Shown: positions 17,007 through 26,743, numbered from the stretch's first letter. The stretch: 64,000 nucleotides of DNA from Paucilactobacillus oligofermentans DSM 15707 = LMG 22743 (GCF_001434315.1 NZ_AZFE01000031.1:556450-620449), one strand, 5' to 3'. The notes: generated by a model not told the origin, from the letters alone. Translations and numbers: made by a program.

Positions 17007-18355
17007 TTAGCATGGGATTTTACCAATTTCGTTATTCTTGGCGAGTTTGGTTAACCGCCAGTTTCATCTTCATAATAGCCGGATGGTTAATTGGCTTTTG
17101 TTTAACTGGTATTTTTTCAATTCAATCTGCTTTATCAAGTACGACCAGATTAACTAATGATCCATCACCATTATTTATCATTCCAATGATTTTTGGTGGT
17201 CTAACTCTCTTTTTCGTTCTCGGAGGAATTATTAGCAGCGCTTTAAAAGAGATGCAACTTGAATATCAATTATGGGCCATCTTAGGTGCTTCTCCCCGCC
17301 AAATTTCAAGACTGGTCGGAGTTCAATTAATGATTCTTGGATTACTTAGCAGTATTATTGGCTATTTTATAAGTCTAATTACAGTAGCACCGTTTTACTA
17401 TCTACTTCAAAAAAATCTAGGTAGTGACTGGCTCCCTACTGTCCCTTTTAAATTTTCAGTTTTGATTTTAATAATAACTAGTGGAATTATTGCAGTCACT
17501 TGCTTTATCACCGGCTTTATACGAACCAAAAAATGTTTAAAGCAACTCGATGAAAGTAAAAAAACTAAACAAAAATTTTTAAATCTATCAAATTTATTAA
17601 CCACAGTTTGTTTGATTGGAATCACTATCATTATTATCTCAATATTAATTAGCTCACCCATTAATATTTCAGCTCACCCATCCATAATTACAAATGCTGA
17701 AATTCAACCGTTATATTTCACTTTAATTTTATTAATCACTCTGCAATTATCAAGTGGTCGTGGCCTATTTCCTTGGATAATTTTTATTATGACCAAATAT
17801 TTGCCAACAAATAAAACAGCTATCGGTGGTACAGCACAGAAACAAGCAATTGCAAACTCAGAGCGAATCACTACCACTATTATCCCTTTATTAATTGTTC
17901 AGACACTTTTAGTGGGCTTATATGAACTCCTTTTTGGTTTTACTAGTCCCAATCAAATTGACATTCAAAATGTTGTTGTATCATTTATCGTGTATGTTGG
18001 AGCTCCATTAATTTTAGTTATCGCCAATATTATTTCGTTAACTATGTTAAATGGTCGACAACAAATTAACAATCTTGTTCAATTGACACAATTAGGTTTT
18101 ACTAAATTAGACCTACTTAAGGAACGGTTATCAGAAAATCTCATTATATTTGCAGTATTGCTTGTTGCATCAGTCTTTAATAGTTTAATTTTATTTACTA
18201 TTTTAGCGTTGATCTGTTTCAAAACTGGAGTATCTCTAAATATTAGCCTGTTAAATATTATAACGATTTCATGTGTTGGAGCCATTATCACAGGAATTAT
18301 TTTAACGATAATTGATTGGTATATTATTTTACAACATCACTATTGCATAGATTAA
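17003..18355 (+). CDS. ABC transporter permease (FtsX-like)
   Basis: The 450-residue membrane protein has about 8-10 hydrophobic segments, arranged as an N-terminal FtsX-like helix block, a middle set and a C-terminal block. LWAILGASPRQISRLVGVQL near residue 88 is the coupling-helix motif of the MacB/FtsX family. It forms the membrane half of the preceding ATPase. The cargo is unknown; antimicrobial-peptide export or resistance is a guess from family habits. The operon ends at a hairpin at 18395. Confidence 0.82.
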   Translation: MISMGFYQFRYSWRVWLTASFIFIIAGWLIGFCLTGIFSIQSALSSTTRLTNDPSPLFIIPMIFGGLTLFFVLGGIISSALKEMQLEYQLWAILGASPRQISRLVGVQLMILGLLSSIIGYFISLITVAPFYYLLQKNLGSDWLPTVPFKFSVLILIITSGIIAVTCFITGFIRTKKCLKQLDESKKTKQKFLNLSNLLTTVCLIGITIIIISILISSPINISAHPSIITNAEIQPLYFTLILLITLQLSSGRGLFPWIIFIMTKYLPTNKTAIGGTAQKQAIANSERITTTIIPLLIVQTLLVGLYELLFGFTSPNQIDIQNVVVSFIVYVGAPLILVIANIISLTMLNGRQQINNLVQLTQLGFTKLDLLKERLSENLIIFAVLLVASVFNSLILFTILALICFKTGVSLNISLLNIITISCVGAIITGIILTIIDWYIILQHHYCID

Positions 18356-18394
18356 CAGCCATATAATTTTAACTAAAAGGTAGTTAAATACAGA

Positions 18395-18423
18395 AAAAGG
18401 AACTTCCATAGGAAGTTCCTTTT
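18395..18423. terminator. Bidirectional terminator
   Basis: A 13-bp perfect stem (AAAAGGAACTTCC with its complement) and a 3-nt loop lie between the convergent permease and SMR genes. Confidence 0.85.
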
Positions 18424-18426
18424 CGC

Positions 18427-18753
18427 TTAATGTTCACCCGTACCAAATAATTGTAAGATCAATACACCAATTGCAATCAGCGCAATTCCAAAGATGCTTG
18501 GCAAATTCAAAGGTTCTTTCCAATACACCACTGAGAAAAGTGCAATTAGTACAATTCCTACCGCTGCCCATATAGCATATGCGACATCCATTTCAATTGT
18601 TTTTAAAGATAGTGATAAAAAATAAAATGTTACTAAATACCCTAACATTGATGCCGCAGTAAAACTTAAATTATGAAAACCGTCTGACAGTTTCAAAAAA
18701 TTAGTTGCACAAAACTCACCTATAATTGCTACACTCAGAAATACATATCCCAT
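18427..18753 (-). CDS. Small multidrug resistance (SMR) family transporter
   Basis: The 108-residue protein has four membrane helices and the SMR layout: an early catalytic-type Glu (VAIIGEFCATNFLKLSDG at about residues 8-25), the AYAIWAAVG loop near residue 60, and a WKEPLN turn. Family members work as dual-topology dimers exchanging protons for cations, quaternary amines or guanidinium. No guanidine riboswitch could be recognised in the 135 bp upstream, so the Gdx subtype is not supported. It is a single-gene unit with GGGGAACAGTT before the ATG. Confidence 0.88.
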   Translation of the reverse strand: MGYVFLSVAIIGEFCATNFLKLSDGFHNLSFTAASMLGYLVTFYFLSLSLKTIEMDVAYAIWAAVGIVLIALFSVVYWKEPLNLPSIFGIALIAIGVLILQLFGTGEH

Positions 18754-18888
18754 AACTGTTCCCCTTATAAATCAATTAACTTAAAAAATCGGAAACTGAA
18801 TATGCATCGCCAGCGGTTTTCCCATCCCAAAATATATAATCGTAATTTCTCCATTACCTATCACTCTTATCTAACATTTAATTATATT

Positions 18889-19500
18889 TTAATACACTCT
18901 ATTAAAATAGTTTAATACTGATTGTCCCTCATTCAACAAACTAATTTTAGTTACACTTGTATTTTCAGGTTCAGGCACCGCAAACGGATTTTTAACTTGC
19001 AACGCATTCACAACTGCACTTCGGATTGTAAAACCATGACTAACAACGATAATTTTTTCATCCGGATATTTAACAGACATGTCTTGCATAAAATTAGCAA
19101 CCCGAGTTTCAACATCTAAAAATGATTCACCGTGCGCCGTTTTATAATATTCTGGAACCACATCATCACTAATTGGGCTAAACAAAGCTGGAAATTGTTG
19201 TTTCAATTCACTTTTCTTAGTACCATCCCAATCGCCATAGGAAATTTCTTTAATCCGATCATCCAATTCAATTGGTAGATTTGCAGTTTGATTTACAATT
19301 TCTGCCGTTTGTTGTGTTCTGACTAGTGGACTGGCAATGATTCGGTCCGCAAAATTAATATCAAAATGATCATGTAATTTTTGGGCTTGTTGTTTACCGT
19401 GGTTATTTAAATAAGCAATTTCTGTATTAATGGTACCTTGACTGATTCCTTGTGTGTTGCCAAGGGTTTGTCCATGACGGATAAAATAGAAAACGGTCAT
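18889..19500 (-). CDS. Histidine phosphatase superfamily protein (phosphoglycerate mutase-like)
   Basis: The 203-residue protein starts with the phosphohistidine motif FIRHGQTLGNTQG near residue 6. It has RIIASPLVRTQQTAEIV near residue 54 and the second catalytic His in VVSHGFTIRS near residue 150. It uses a phosphohistidine intermediate. These short family members are usually broad phosphatases rather than glycolytic mutases. AGGAGGCATCTT precedes the ATG. The substrate cannot be told. Confidence 0.88.
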   Translation of the reverse strand: MTVFYFIRHGQTLGNTQGISQGTINTEIAYLNNHGKQQAQKLHDHFDINFADRIIASPLVRTQQTAEIVNQTANLPIELDDRIKEISYGDWDGTKKSELKQQFPALFSPISDDVVPEYYKTAHGESFLDVETRVANFMQDMSVKYPDEKIIVVSHGFTIRSAVVNALQVKNPFAVPEPENTSVTKISLLNEGQSVLNYFNRVY

Positions 19501-19552
19501 AAGATGCCTCCTGAATGATTTATTTCACTCAGTATACCAAACCAACCTGTAC

Positions 19553-20740
19553 TTAGTCAGTATGAAGCCGATTTAATAACCATGTTAACCCCAAAGCCAC
19601 AGTCGCCATAATTGCTCCAGCCACCGGCGTAAGATATAAACTTACTCCGTCAGCAACTATACCACCGACATATGAACCAACCATAATTCCTAAATTAAAA
19701 GCAGCAATATTAAAAGCTGAGGCCATTTGGACATCATTAGGCGTATATTTTTCAGCAGCTTGCATTGTAAATAATTGTAACCCTGGAACATTCATAAACG
19801 CTAGCAATCCCATCACAATGATCAAAATTAAGCCAAATATCTGTGCTTGTAAACCAATCAACATTAATAGCATCATCGGAATCATTGACCCAAACATCAT
19901 CATTAATACTTTAAGTGGCTTTTCATTGGCTACACGTCCTCCAATCGTATTACCAATCGCAACTGCCAGGCCATAGATAATTAAAATAATTACACTAGCT
20001 GAGTCACTCCAACCTTGGTCTGAAATAATAGTAGTCATATACGAATAAACTGGAAAACTAGACCCATATCCGACGGCTGTCACAATTAATGATAACAAGA
20101 CAACAGGTGCTTTAATCATTCTCATTAAGCTACCACGTTTAATTTTTGCTGGCATTGGTAATTCTTTTGGCACTAAGATTATATTTGAGATTAACCCAAC
20201 CAAACCAATCAATGCAATTACAATAAATGAAATCCGCCAACTTGCATGTTGGCCAATAAATGTTCCCAGTGGTACACCCGTTACGGTTGCGACTGTTAAT
20301 CCAGTGAACATCGTTGCAATCGCAGATGCTCGTCGCATTGGATCAACCACGCTCGCAGCAATTACCGTTGCCACTGACATAAATAATCCATGGGCAAACG
20401 CCGCTACCACACGTCCAACCAATAAAATTGAAAAAATGGGCGCCACTGCTGTAATTAAATTACCAATTATAAAAGTAATCATAATTGAAAGTAATAACAC
20501 CTTTCGCGGTACCCGACTAGTTAAACTAGTGAAGATTGGTGCTCCAATCATCACTCCCGCCGCATATACTGAAACCGTTAATCCAGCCGTTGCCAAACTA
20601 ACATGAAAAGTTTGCATAATCAGTGGCATAACCCCAACACTAATAAACTCGGTTGAACCAATTGCAAACGCACTCACTGCCAAAGCTAACAATGTTAGTG
20701 TGGGTGAAATTTTACGTTCTTGTTTAATCATTGTATCCAT
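19553..20740 (-). CDS. MFS transporter, DHA1 family (sugar/drug efflux, AraJ/YdhP-like)
   Basis: The 395-residue protein has 12 membrane segments. Hallmarks include AIGSTEFISVGVMPLI near residue 18, SVYAAGVMIGAPIFTSLTSR near residue 50, and AFAHGLFMSVATVIAASVV. These are typical of AraJ/SotB-like efflux carriers, often listed as sugar or chloramphenicol exporters. I start it at the ATG at 20740 (AGGAGA before it) rather than 39 bp upstream. The divergent HxlR regulator at 20877 and two small palindromes between them point to HxlR control. Confidence 0.87.
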   Translation of the reverse strand: MDTMIKQERKISPTLTLLALAVSAFAIGSTEFISVGVMPLIMQTFHVSLATAGLTVSVYAAGVMIGAPIFTSLTSRVPRKVLLLSIMITFIIGNLITAVAPIFSILLVGRVVAAFAHGLFMSVATVIAASVVDPMRRASAIATMFTGLTVATVTGVPLGTFIGQHASWRISFIVIALIGLVGLISNIILVPKELPMPAKIKRGSLMRMIKAPVVLLSLIVTAVGYGSSFPVYSYMTTIISDQGWSDSASVIILIIYGLAVAIGNTIGGRVANEKPLKVLMMMFGSMIPMMLLMLIGLQAQIFGLILIIVMGLLAFMNVPGLQLFTMQAAEKYTPNDVQMASAFNIAAFNLGIMVGSYVGGIVADGVSLYLTPVAGAIMATVALGLTWLLNRLHTD

Positions 20741-20817
20741 TTGAATTCTCCTAATATCTTTAACTTGTCCTAACAACAAAAATTAATTATACTGTCCAGT
20801 GTTAAATAGTAAATTAC

Positions 20818-20849
20818 GCACTAAAAAGTGCTGTAGATACTTAAAAGTA
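20818..20849. promoter_or_regulatory. Tandem palindromes between the DHA1 transporter and HxlR genes
   Basis: GCACT-AAAA-AGTGC (20818-20831) and TACTT-AA-AAGTA (20838-20849) lie 8-11 bp apart in the divergent control region. They are probable HxlR operators (inference). Confidence 0.5.
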
Positions 20850-20876
20850 CCTATACAATCTTAAGGAGAATCAATT

Positions 20877-21248
20877 ATGCCTGATAAAACTTATAATATT
20901 GGCGTTGAAGCAACTATGGATATCATTGGCGGTAAGTGGAAATCAATTATTTTATGTCATCTACGACAACAAACTTTACGAACCGGTGAACTCCGTCGGG
21001 CAATTCCTCAAATTACACAAAAAATGCTCACGCAACAATTGCGTGAGCTTGAAAACGATGGTATTGTAAATCGTAAAATTTATGAACAAGTTCCACCTAA
21101 AGTTGAATATTCTTTAACTGACCGTGGCAACAGTTTGAATGCCATCCTACATCAACTCTGTCTTTGGGGTGAAAGTAATATTGCTGAACGTAAATCCAAT
21201 GGTGAAACGATTAATCTTTTAAGTGAAGAACAGGAAGTTAATTCTTAA
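20877..21248 (+). CDS. HxlR-family transcriptional regulator
   Basis: The 123-residue winged-helix protein has the HxlR core: MDIIGGKWKSIILCHL, then TGELRRAIPQITQKMLTQQL as the recognition region, and a PPKVEYSLTDRG wing. A single Cys lies at about residue 30 (IILCHL), and some HxlR proteins sense electrophiles or redox through such a residue. AAGGAG precedes the ATG. It is divergent from a DHA1 efflux gene, its likely target. Its last codons overlap the end of the convergent acetyltransferase gene by 4 bp. Confidence 0.88.
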   Translation: MPDKTYNIGVEATMDIIGGKWKSIILCHLRQQTLRTGELRRAIPQITQKMLTQQLRELENDGIVNRKIYEQVPPKVEYSLTDRGNSLNAILHQLCLWGESNIAERKSNGETINLLSEEQEVNS

Positions 21249-21820
21249 TCAGCCGCTAACGGTGCTAATTCTTTAATTATTCGGGCTGGATTACCGGCAA
21301 TTGCAACGTTACTTCCAAATGATTTGGTCACTACCGATCCTGCCCCAACGACAACATTGTCGCCCAAAGTAACGCCTGGAACAACCTTCACGTCCCCACC
21401 TAACCAACAATTATCGCCAATTGTGATTGCCGCACCAGTACCAATCCATTTAGTTCTTAAGTTAACATCTAATGGATGACTAGCTGTATATAATTGCACT
21501 CTCGGTGCTAGTAAAGCGTTCTTTCCAATCGTAATTGGACAAGTATCCAATAAAATACAGTCGAAATTAGCAAAAAAGTTGTCACCAACATGGATATTAT
21601 AACCATAATCACATATAAAGTTTGGTCGTACATCAATCCGATCACCACAACTACCAAATAACTGTTTAATTAGTTCGTGACGGGTCGTTTCATCTTCAAA
21701 ATCAGTTTGATTTAATTTTTCAAACAATCTTCTGGCAACTAACCGGTCATGCAATAATTTTTCATCATTCACATCATATGGTCGTTCAGCCATCATATTA
21801 TCAAATTCAGTTGTATCCAT
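21245..21820 (-). CDS. Hexapeptide-repeat sugar O-acetyltransferase (maltose/galactoside type)
   Basis: The 191-residue protein has the N-terminal Mac domain (FDNMMAERPYDVNDEKL). A left-handed beta helix of hexapeptide repeats follows, with the catalytic His in YTASHPLDV near residue 115 and the WLGGDVKVVPGVTLGDNVVVG coil. It transfers acetyl from acetyl-CoA to sugars such as maltose or galactosides. It is transcribed alone towards the HxlR gene and overlaps it by 4 bp. Which sugar is acetylated cannot be read. Confidence 0.88.
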   Translation of the reverse strand: MDTTEFDNMMAERPYDVNDEKLLHDRLVARRLFEKLNQTDFEDETTRHELIKQLFGSCGDRIDVRPNFICDYGYNIHVGDNFFANFDCILLDTCPITIGKNALLAPRVQLYTASHPLDVNLRTKWIGTGAAITIGDNCWLGGDVKVVPGVTLGDNVVVGAGSVVTKSFGSNVAIAGNPARIIKELAPLAAD

Positions 21821-22007
21821 TATTTTCTACCTCACTTATCTAAATTTTCATTAATTATAGCGCTTACAATCATAATTAGGGATAATATTCGACATTTTAT
21901 CTAAAAATTAGTACAATCGAATTATTCTATTTAAAATAAATTAACTACTTATTAGTAGATTATTTGGTATAATAGAGTCTACTACAAAATTTGAAAGAAG
22001 GTACGTC

Positions 22008-23435
22008 ATGGATTCCGGTCCGTCTATTATCATAAACTTAGTGATAATCGTTATTATTTTAGCTTTAGCTGTTCTGTTTACTTTGACAGAATATTCGTTA
22101 GTAAAGGTGCGCCCTAGTGCGTTAAAGACCCTTCAATCAGCCAGAGAGAAAAAGTCTAAAAATATTGATCATGCAGTTCATATGATTGATCATATGACTG
22201 AATATCTCTCGACTGCACAGGTTGGGATTACTCTTACTTCCTTGATTTTAGGTTGGTTAGGTGAAGAATTCATCGCAACCCTCTTAATTAATGCTAACAT
22301 TTTGCCTCCTGAATATGCCAAGAGCATTTCTTCAATTGCGGCTATTCTGTTGTTCACATTTATTCACGCTGTTTTCACTGACCTTGTGCCAAAGAACATC
22401 GCAATTGATCAACCAGTCAAAGTGTTACTTCTTATTGTTCGTCCTGTTATGTTCTTCCACGTAATCTTTTACCCTCTAATCTGGCTATTTGACCGTGCAG
22501 CAATTGGAATTACTAAATTGCTTGGCTTTAATGCTATTCCTGATGAAGATATTTATTCACAAAATGAAATTTTATCTTTATCAAAGGATGCTGCGGATGC
22601 TGGTGAATTACAAGAAGAAGACTTGATGTTCATGAAGCGCGCTTTTCAGATGAATGAAAAAGTTGCTGCAGACATTATGATTGACCGTACCCAGCTAACA
22701 GTTATAGACATTCAAGACTCGATTCAAGATGCCTTAAATACTTACCTTGATGAAAAATATACCCGTATGCCTGTTGTTGCCAATAACGATAAAGATAAAA
22801 TCCTTGGATATGTCTTCTCATACGATTTAGTTCGTCAAGGACGCATTAACTCCGATGCTTCAGTACGTTCCGTCCTTCGCAATATGCCGGTGGTTTCTGA
22901 AACCCAAGCAATTACTGACGTCTTACAAGAAATGATTCAACATCGAGTTCCGATTGTCGTCGTCAAAGATGAATATGGTGGAACATCTGGAATTGTTACC
23001 GATAAAGACGTTTACGAAGAATTATTTGGAACTGTTCGTGATGAAATTGATGACGTCGCTGAAGATTTAGTTGAAAAGCTTGGCTCTGACGATGATGGCA
23101 ATATGCATTATAAGATTTCTGGAAAAGTTACCTTATATGATTTCGAACGCTTCTTCAAAGCTGAAATTAATGTTTTCGAAGAATCAGAAATGGTTACTTT
23201 AACTGGATATGTCATCGACCAGAACCCTAACATCAAAAAAGGTGAAACGGTTATCGTTGATAATTTCCGCATCACACCACTAGATTTCAATGATGCTTAT
23301 ATCAATGAATTCGAAGTTGTCGAACTTCCTAAGTCTGAACAAGACCAAGATGATATTGACAATGATGACGATGATGAAAAAGAATCTCATCGTAATAATC
23401 ACAAGAAACAAACCAAAGAAAAAGATAACGATTAA
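22008..23435 (+). CDS. CNNM/CorC-HlyC family membrane protein with CBS domains
   Basis: The 475-residue protein has a DUF21/CNNM transmembrane domain (residues 1-180, with LTEYSLVKVRPS and YLSTAQVGITLTSLILGWLG). A CBS pair follows (about 215-340; MIDRTQLTVID and VVVKDEYGGTSGIVTDKDV), then a CorC_HlyC domain and an Asp/Lys-rich tail. Often labelled hemolysin, the family is now linked to Mg2+ efflux or transport; that role is family knowledge. GAAGGTACGTC precedes the ATG. It is a single-gene unit with its own terminator. Confidence 0.88.
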   Translation: MDSGPSIIINLVIIVIILALAVLFTLTEYSLVKVRPSALKTLQSAREKKSKNIDHAVHMIDHMTEYLSTAQVGITLTSLILGWLGEEFIATLLINANILPPEYAKSISSIAAILLFTFIHAVFTDLVPKNIAIDQPVKVLLLIVRPVMFFHVIFYPLIWLFDRAAIGITKLLGFNAIPDEDIYSQNEILSLSKDAADAGELQEEDLMFMKRAFQMNEKVAADIMIDRTQLTVIDIQDSIQDALNTYLDEKYTRMPVVANNDKDKILGYVFSYDLVRQGRINSDASVRSVLRNMPVVSETQAITDVLQEMIQHRVPIVVVKDEYGGTSGIVTDKDVYEELFGTVRDEIDDVAEDLVEKLGSDDDGNMHYKISGKVTLYDFERFFKAEINVFEESEMVTLTGYVIDQNPNIKKGETVIVDNFRITPLDFNDAYINEFEVVELPKSEQDQDDIDNDDDDEKESHRNNHKKQTKEKDND

Positions 23436-23442
23436 TACTAAT

Positions 23443-23474
23443 AAAGACTCAATTCCATCCGGAATTGAGTCTTT
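23443..23474 (+). terminator. Terminator of the CNNM gene
   Basis: A 14-bp perfect stem (AAAGACTCAATTCC with its complement) with a 4-nt loop and a T-rich tail. Confidence 0.88.
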
Positions 23475-23559
23475 TATTTTACCGATTCAGAATTATTAAC
23501 ATTTAATCGATAGTAACGTATACTGATTGAAACATAAAAATCATTTGGAGGTATCAACT

Positions 23560-24372
23560 ATGACCAATGAGTATCCACAAGTAATGGTAATTGGCGGATC
23601 AGATAGCGATGGCTCTGCTGGGATTGAAGCCGACTTACACAGTTTTTTCATGCGTAAAGCCTATGGAACCGTTGTAATGACCGCAGTAGTCGCTGGTAAT
23701 TCATATGGAATTCACGATTCCTTTACGCTTCCCTTACCTTTTATCAGTAAACAATTTGAAGTGCTTGCAGATGATTTAGATATTAAAGCGGTCAAAACCG
23801 GTATGTTAGCCGATGCTGACTTAATTAATACGGTTGCCGATAATTTAGAAAAATATAGTTTCGGTAAATTAGTGGTAGATCCAGTTATTATAACGAAACA
23901 TGGCGCATTACTTTTGGAAAGCAACGCTTTTGAAACCCTCAAAAATCGTTTAATTCCGTTAGCTGAAGTTATTACTCCTAACTTTTATGAAGCTGAACAC
24001 ATTGTCGGCCGAAAACTAAATTCAACCGAAGAGATTAAGGCTGCCGCACATGAATTACAATCATTAGGTACAAAAAATGTAATGATTAAAGGCCAACGAA
24101 CAGGTAATAGTCAAAAAACGGTTGATGATTTTGTCTTATTAGAAAATGGTAAAGAATTTTGGCTTCCTGCACAATTTTTTGATACAGATCGTCGCAATGG
24201 AACCGGCGATACCCTAAGTGCGTTTATTGCAGCCGAACTAGCTAAGGGAACTAATGTTGAGCAATCAATTAGGATCGCGCGTGAATTCGTTACTAACGCC
24301 ATTCAAACAGAAATTAAAGTTGGTCATAAATACGGACCTATTAATCATTGGGCCAATAAATTGCCCCTATAA
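23560..24372 (+). CDS. pdxK: Pyridoxine/pyridoxal kinase, ThiD-type (PfkB/ribokinase fold)
   Basis: The 270-residue protein opens with GGSDSDGSAGIEADLHSF, the ThiD/PdxK version of the substrate loop. It has VVDPVIITKHGALLL near residue 110, TPNFYEAEHIVG, and the ATP/anion-hole motif RRNGTGDTLSAFIAAEL near residue 215. Divergence from ThiD at the substrate loop (GSDSDG against GSDSSG) and isolation from thiamine genes favour the Firmicute ThiD-like pyridoxal kinase. An HMP kinase role is possible. The ATG at 23560 has TTGGAGG before it. It salvages vitamin B6. Confidence 0.8.
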   Translation: MTNEYPQVMVIGGSDSDGSAGIEADLHSFFMRKAYGTVVMTAVVAGNSYGIHDSFTLPLPFISKQFEVLADDLDIKAVKTGMLADADLINTVADNLEKYSFGKLVVDPVIITKHGALLLESNAFETLKNRLIPLAEVITPNFYEAEHIVGRKLNSTEEIKAAAHELQSLGTKNVMIKGQRTGNSQKTVDDFVLLENGKEFWLPAQFFDTDRRNGTGDTLSAFIAAELAKGTNVEQSIRIAREFVTNAIQTEIKVGHKYGPINHWANKLPL

Positions 24373-24373
24373 T

Positions 24374-24389
24374 TGTTTCACATGAAACT
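24374..24389. promoter_or_regulatory. parS-like ParB site (14/16)
   Basis: TGTTTCACATGAAACT starts two bases after the kinase stop codon. Two positions differ from the core. The rest of this 247-bp convergent gap holds only a terminator. Confidence 0.55.
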
Positions 24390-24560
24390 TTCAATGAGAT
24401 TTAATCCAGTTGAAAATTTGATTTTGAACACTTTTGCGAGGTAGTAGCTCAAACCGGTACAATTTACTGTCAGGGTGATTTAATTGCTAACTAGGTGTCT
24501 TATTTTGACAATTATGGTCACGTATTGCTAGCCGAACATTTCCTTGGCATTTAATATAAT

Positions 24561-24597
24561 AAAAAGTTTCCCAGTTGATTAACTGAGAAACTTTTTT
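24561..24597 (-). terminator. Terminator of the menA-ndh operon
   Basis: AAAAAGTTTC-c-CAGTT / AACTG-a-GAAACTTTTT hairpin, 23 bp past the ndh stop, with A-run (T on the minus strand). Confidence 0.82.
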
Positions 24598-24619
24598 GGC
24601 TAAAATTTATTTTTTATGT

Positions 24620-25828
24620 CTAATGATAGAAATCAAAACGACCCTTTGATAGCACTTCTTTAAAACCACCAGTTTCAAGTAATGATTTATCCATAATACC
24701 CTTTTTAGCTACAGAAGCTAAATATCCTTTAACCGTTGTCTTTCCAACTAGTCCAAAGGCGTGAGCATTACCAATTGAAGCAACGGTTCCAAGTGACTTA
24801 AAGGCAAATTCTTTTGTAGCTTCACCATTCACTTTATGAATAATATTTTCAGCGGCCAAGTGACCCATCACAAGTGCAATTTGTGCTGTGGTTGGGAATG
24901 GACGTCCAGATGCTTCATCCATTGCAGCAGCAACATCACCGACAATAAATACATCTGAAAAATCAGGATCAGTTAAATCTTTGTTAACTAATACTCGTCC
25001 ACGTTTTTCAGCAAAGCCAGCATCCGTCATTACTTTACTACCACGGACACCGGTCGTCCAAATAATAGTTTTAGCAGTTACTTCCGCTAGATCATTTTTA
25101 TCTTCACTGTCTTGATATACAACGGTATCCGGTTTGATAGCTTTAATCATCTTACCGTTTAACATTTCAACGCCCCAGGCAACTAACTGTTTCGTACCGT
25201 AGTCAGCTAACTTTTCTGGGAACATTGGTAATAAGTGAGTTGATGCTTCGACGGTCACGATTTTAATTTTTTCTGGACTCACACCGGCTAACTTAGCCAA
25301 AGTTGGTTTAGCTTCAACCAATGCCCCAACTAATTCAAATCCGGTGAATCCCATCCCGCAGACAATAATTTTAAGATGTTCTTCATCTTGGGTACGAGTG
25401 TATTCAGCCATTTGATCTTCGAGATGTTTGCGAATGTTAAGTGCTTGATCAACATCAACCATTGAAAGTGCATTTTCATCAACACCTGGAATACCGAATG
25501 ATTCTGAAACAAATCCTAGTGCAACAATCAAATAATCATAATGTAATTCTGGTTGGTCAGAAACTTCGACAACCTTTTGTTCACGATTAATATTTACAAC
25601 ATTACCCTTAATAAAGGTTGTTTTATCATTTTTAACAACATCATTAATATCAAATAAAATTCGTTCTTGATCTTGCGTACCAGCCGCAACCTCATGTAAA
25701 TCAGCTGCCTCATAATGATAATCATTCCGGTCAACTAATGTTACGTGAATATCTTCTTTACTCTTTTGTAAAACGCCTAATGCTCTGAGCCCGGCATATC
25801 CTGCACCTAAAATTACTACTTCTGTCAT
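24620..25828 (-). CDS. ndh: Type II NADH dehydrogenase (NDH-2)
   Basis: The 402-residue flavoprotein has an FAD-binding GAGYAGLRALGVL at the N-terminus and a second Rossmann motif for NADH (CGMGFTGFELVGAL near residue 155). It also has the late FAD contact VFIVGDVAAAMDEASGRPFPTTAQIA near residue 285. It oxidises NADH on the inner face of the membrane and reduces menaquinone without pumping protons. Start is the ATG at 25828 with AAGGAG upstream. It follows menA by 12 bp in one operon and supplies electrons to cytochrome bd encoded 6 kb away. Confidence 0.9.
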   Translation of the reverse strand: MTEVVILGAGYAGLRALGVLQKSKEDIHVTLVDRNDYHYEAADLHEVAAGTQDQERILFDINDVVKNDKTTFIKGNVVNINREQKVVEVSDQPELHYDYLIVALGFVSESFGIPGVDENALSMVDVDQALNIRKHLEDQMAEYTRTQDEEHLKIIVCGMGFTGFELVGALVEAKPTLAKLAGVSPEKIKIVTVEASTHLLPMFPEKLADYGTKQLVAWGVEMLNGKMIKAIKPDTVVYQDSEDKNDLAEVTAKTIIWTTGVRGSKVMTDAGFAEKRGRVLVNKDLTDPDFSDVFIVGDVAAAMDEASGRPFPTTAQIALVMGHLAAENIIHKVNGEATKEFAFKSLGTVASIGNAHAFGLVGKTTVKGYLASVAKKGIMDKSLLETGGFKEVLSKGRFDFYH

Positions 25829-25840
25829 AATTTCCACTCC

Positions 25841-26743
25841 TTAAAGAAATATTCCAACTGCGTAACTAACAACTTGTGCTAATGAACCAATTGCTAAAAT
25901 CTTAATTGCGGTCATGAAAGTTTCCTTTTTGACCTGTTTACCAATAAAAATCCGTGTCTGCTTTATCACAATTGGCACCACGAGCAATGCTAATAACATT
26001 GTCCAAGGAGCAATTCCGATTACCACAGCAACAATAATTGCAACAAACGCAATTACATTTAGTGCCGCAAACAAGTTAATTGCTTGCTTTTTACCCATAT
26101 AATAAGGCAACGTATAACGATGATTTTTTTCATCTTCATCTAAATCACAAATGTTATTCGCTAACATTACATTAGCAATCCATACTGATGTTGGAATCGC
26201 AATTAAAATAATTTTTAAAATTGTTGCAACATTCCAATCAATAACAGTAAACGCATTTAGATAAACACTAATTAAAATAATCACGAAGCCCATTGTAACG
26301 CCAGATAACAACTCTCCCAGTGGCATACTTGAAAATGGATGTGGTCCAGACGAATAAAAAATTCCTACTAGATAACACCATACCCCCATTATAAGTAATG
26401 GCCACCCAATTATACAAGCGAGAGCGATTCCAATCACGGCGGAAATGATTACCATAGTGATCATAATCGTAAAAACTAGCTTTAATGATAGGTTCTCACG
26501 ACCAATAATATTAGTATTCTTTTTATAGTCATCCACATCAATTGCATGATGATAATCACTAATATTATCCAAAACATCGACTGCCATGTTAAACAAAAGC
26601 ATGGCAATGAAAAACCAAATTACAAATCCTAAATTTAAAACATGATAGTTATACCAACTAAAGCAAACACCAATTAAAAACGGAAAGACACTAGCGGTTT
26701 TTGCTTCAATTTGAACTAGCTCTAAAAATACTTTTAATGACAA
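25841..26743 (-). CDS. menA: 1,4-dihydroxy-2-naphthoate prenyltransferase (second MenA), TTG start
   Basis: The 300-residue protein has about nine membrane segments and intact UbiA motifs: DNISDYHHAIDVDD near residue 58 and NNICDLDEDEKNHRYTLPYY near residue 198. It prenylates DHNA to give demethylmenaquinone. The start codon is TTG at 26743, placed by AGGAG 8 nt upstream. It is the first gene of a menA-ndh operon and divergent from the polyprenyl diphosphate synthase that makes its co-substrate. An FNR-type box lies 20 bp upstream of the start. Its motifs are more canonical than those of the paralogue at 2708-3622. Confidence 0.88.
   Translation of the reverse strand: MSLKVFLELVQIEAKTASVFPFLIGVCFSWYNYHVLNLGFVIWFFIAMLLFNMAVDVLDNISDYHHAIDVDDYKKNTNIIGRENLSLKLVFTIMITMVIISAVIGIALACIIGWPLLIMGVWCYLVGIFYSSGPHPFSSMPLGELLSGVTMGFVIILISVYLNAFTVIDWNVATILKIILIAIPTSVWIANVMLANNICDLDEDEKNHRYTLPYYMGKKQAINLFAALNVIAFVAIIVAVVIGIAPWTMLLALLVVPIVIKQTRIFIGKQVKKETFMTAIKILAIGSLAQVVSYAVGIFL

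Noticed and set aside
18754-18888. Possible guanidine riboswitch before the SMR gene
   Set aside because: No paired ACGR-loop hairpins or other conserved elements could be recognised.
25445-25458. Exact FNR box TTGATCAACATCAA
   Set aside because: Lies deep inside the ndh coding sequence, encoding part of MVDVDQ; most likely chance.
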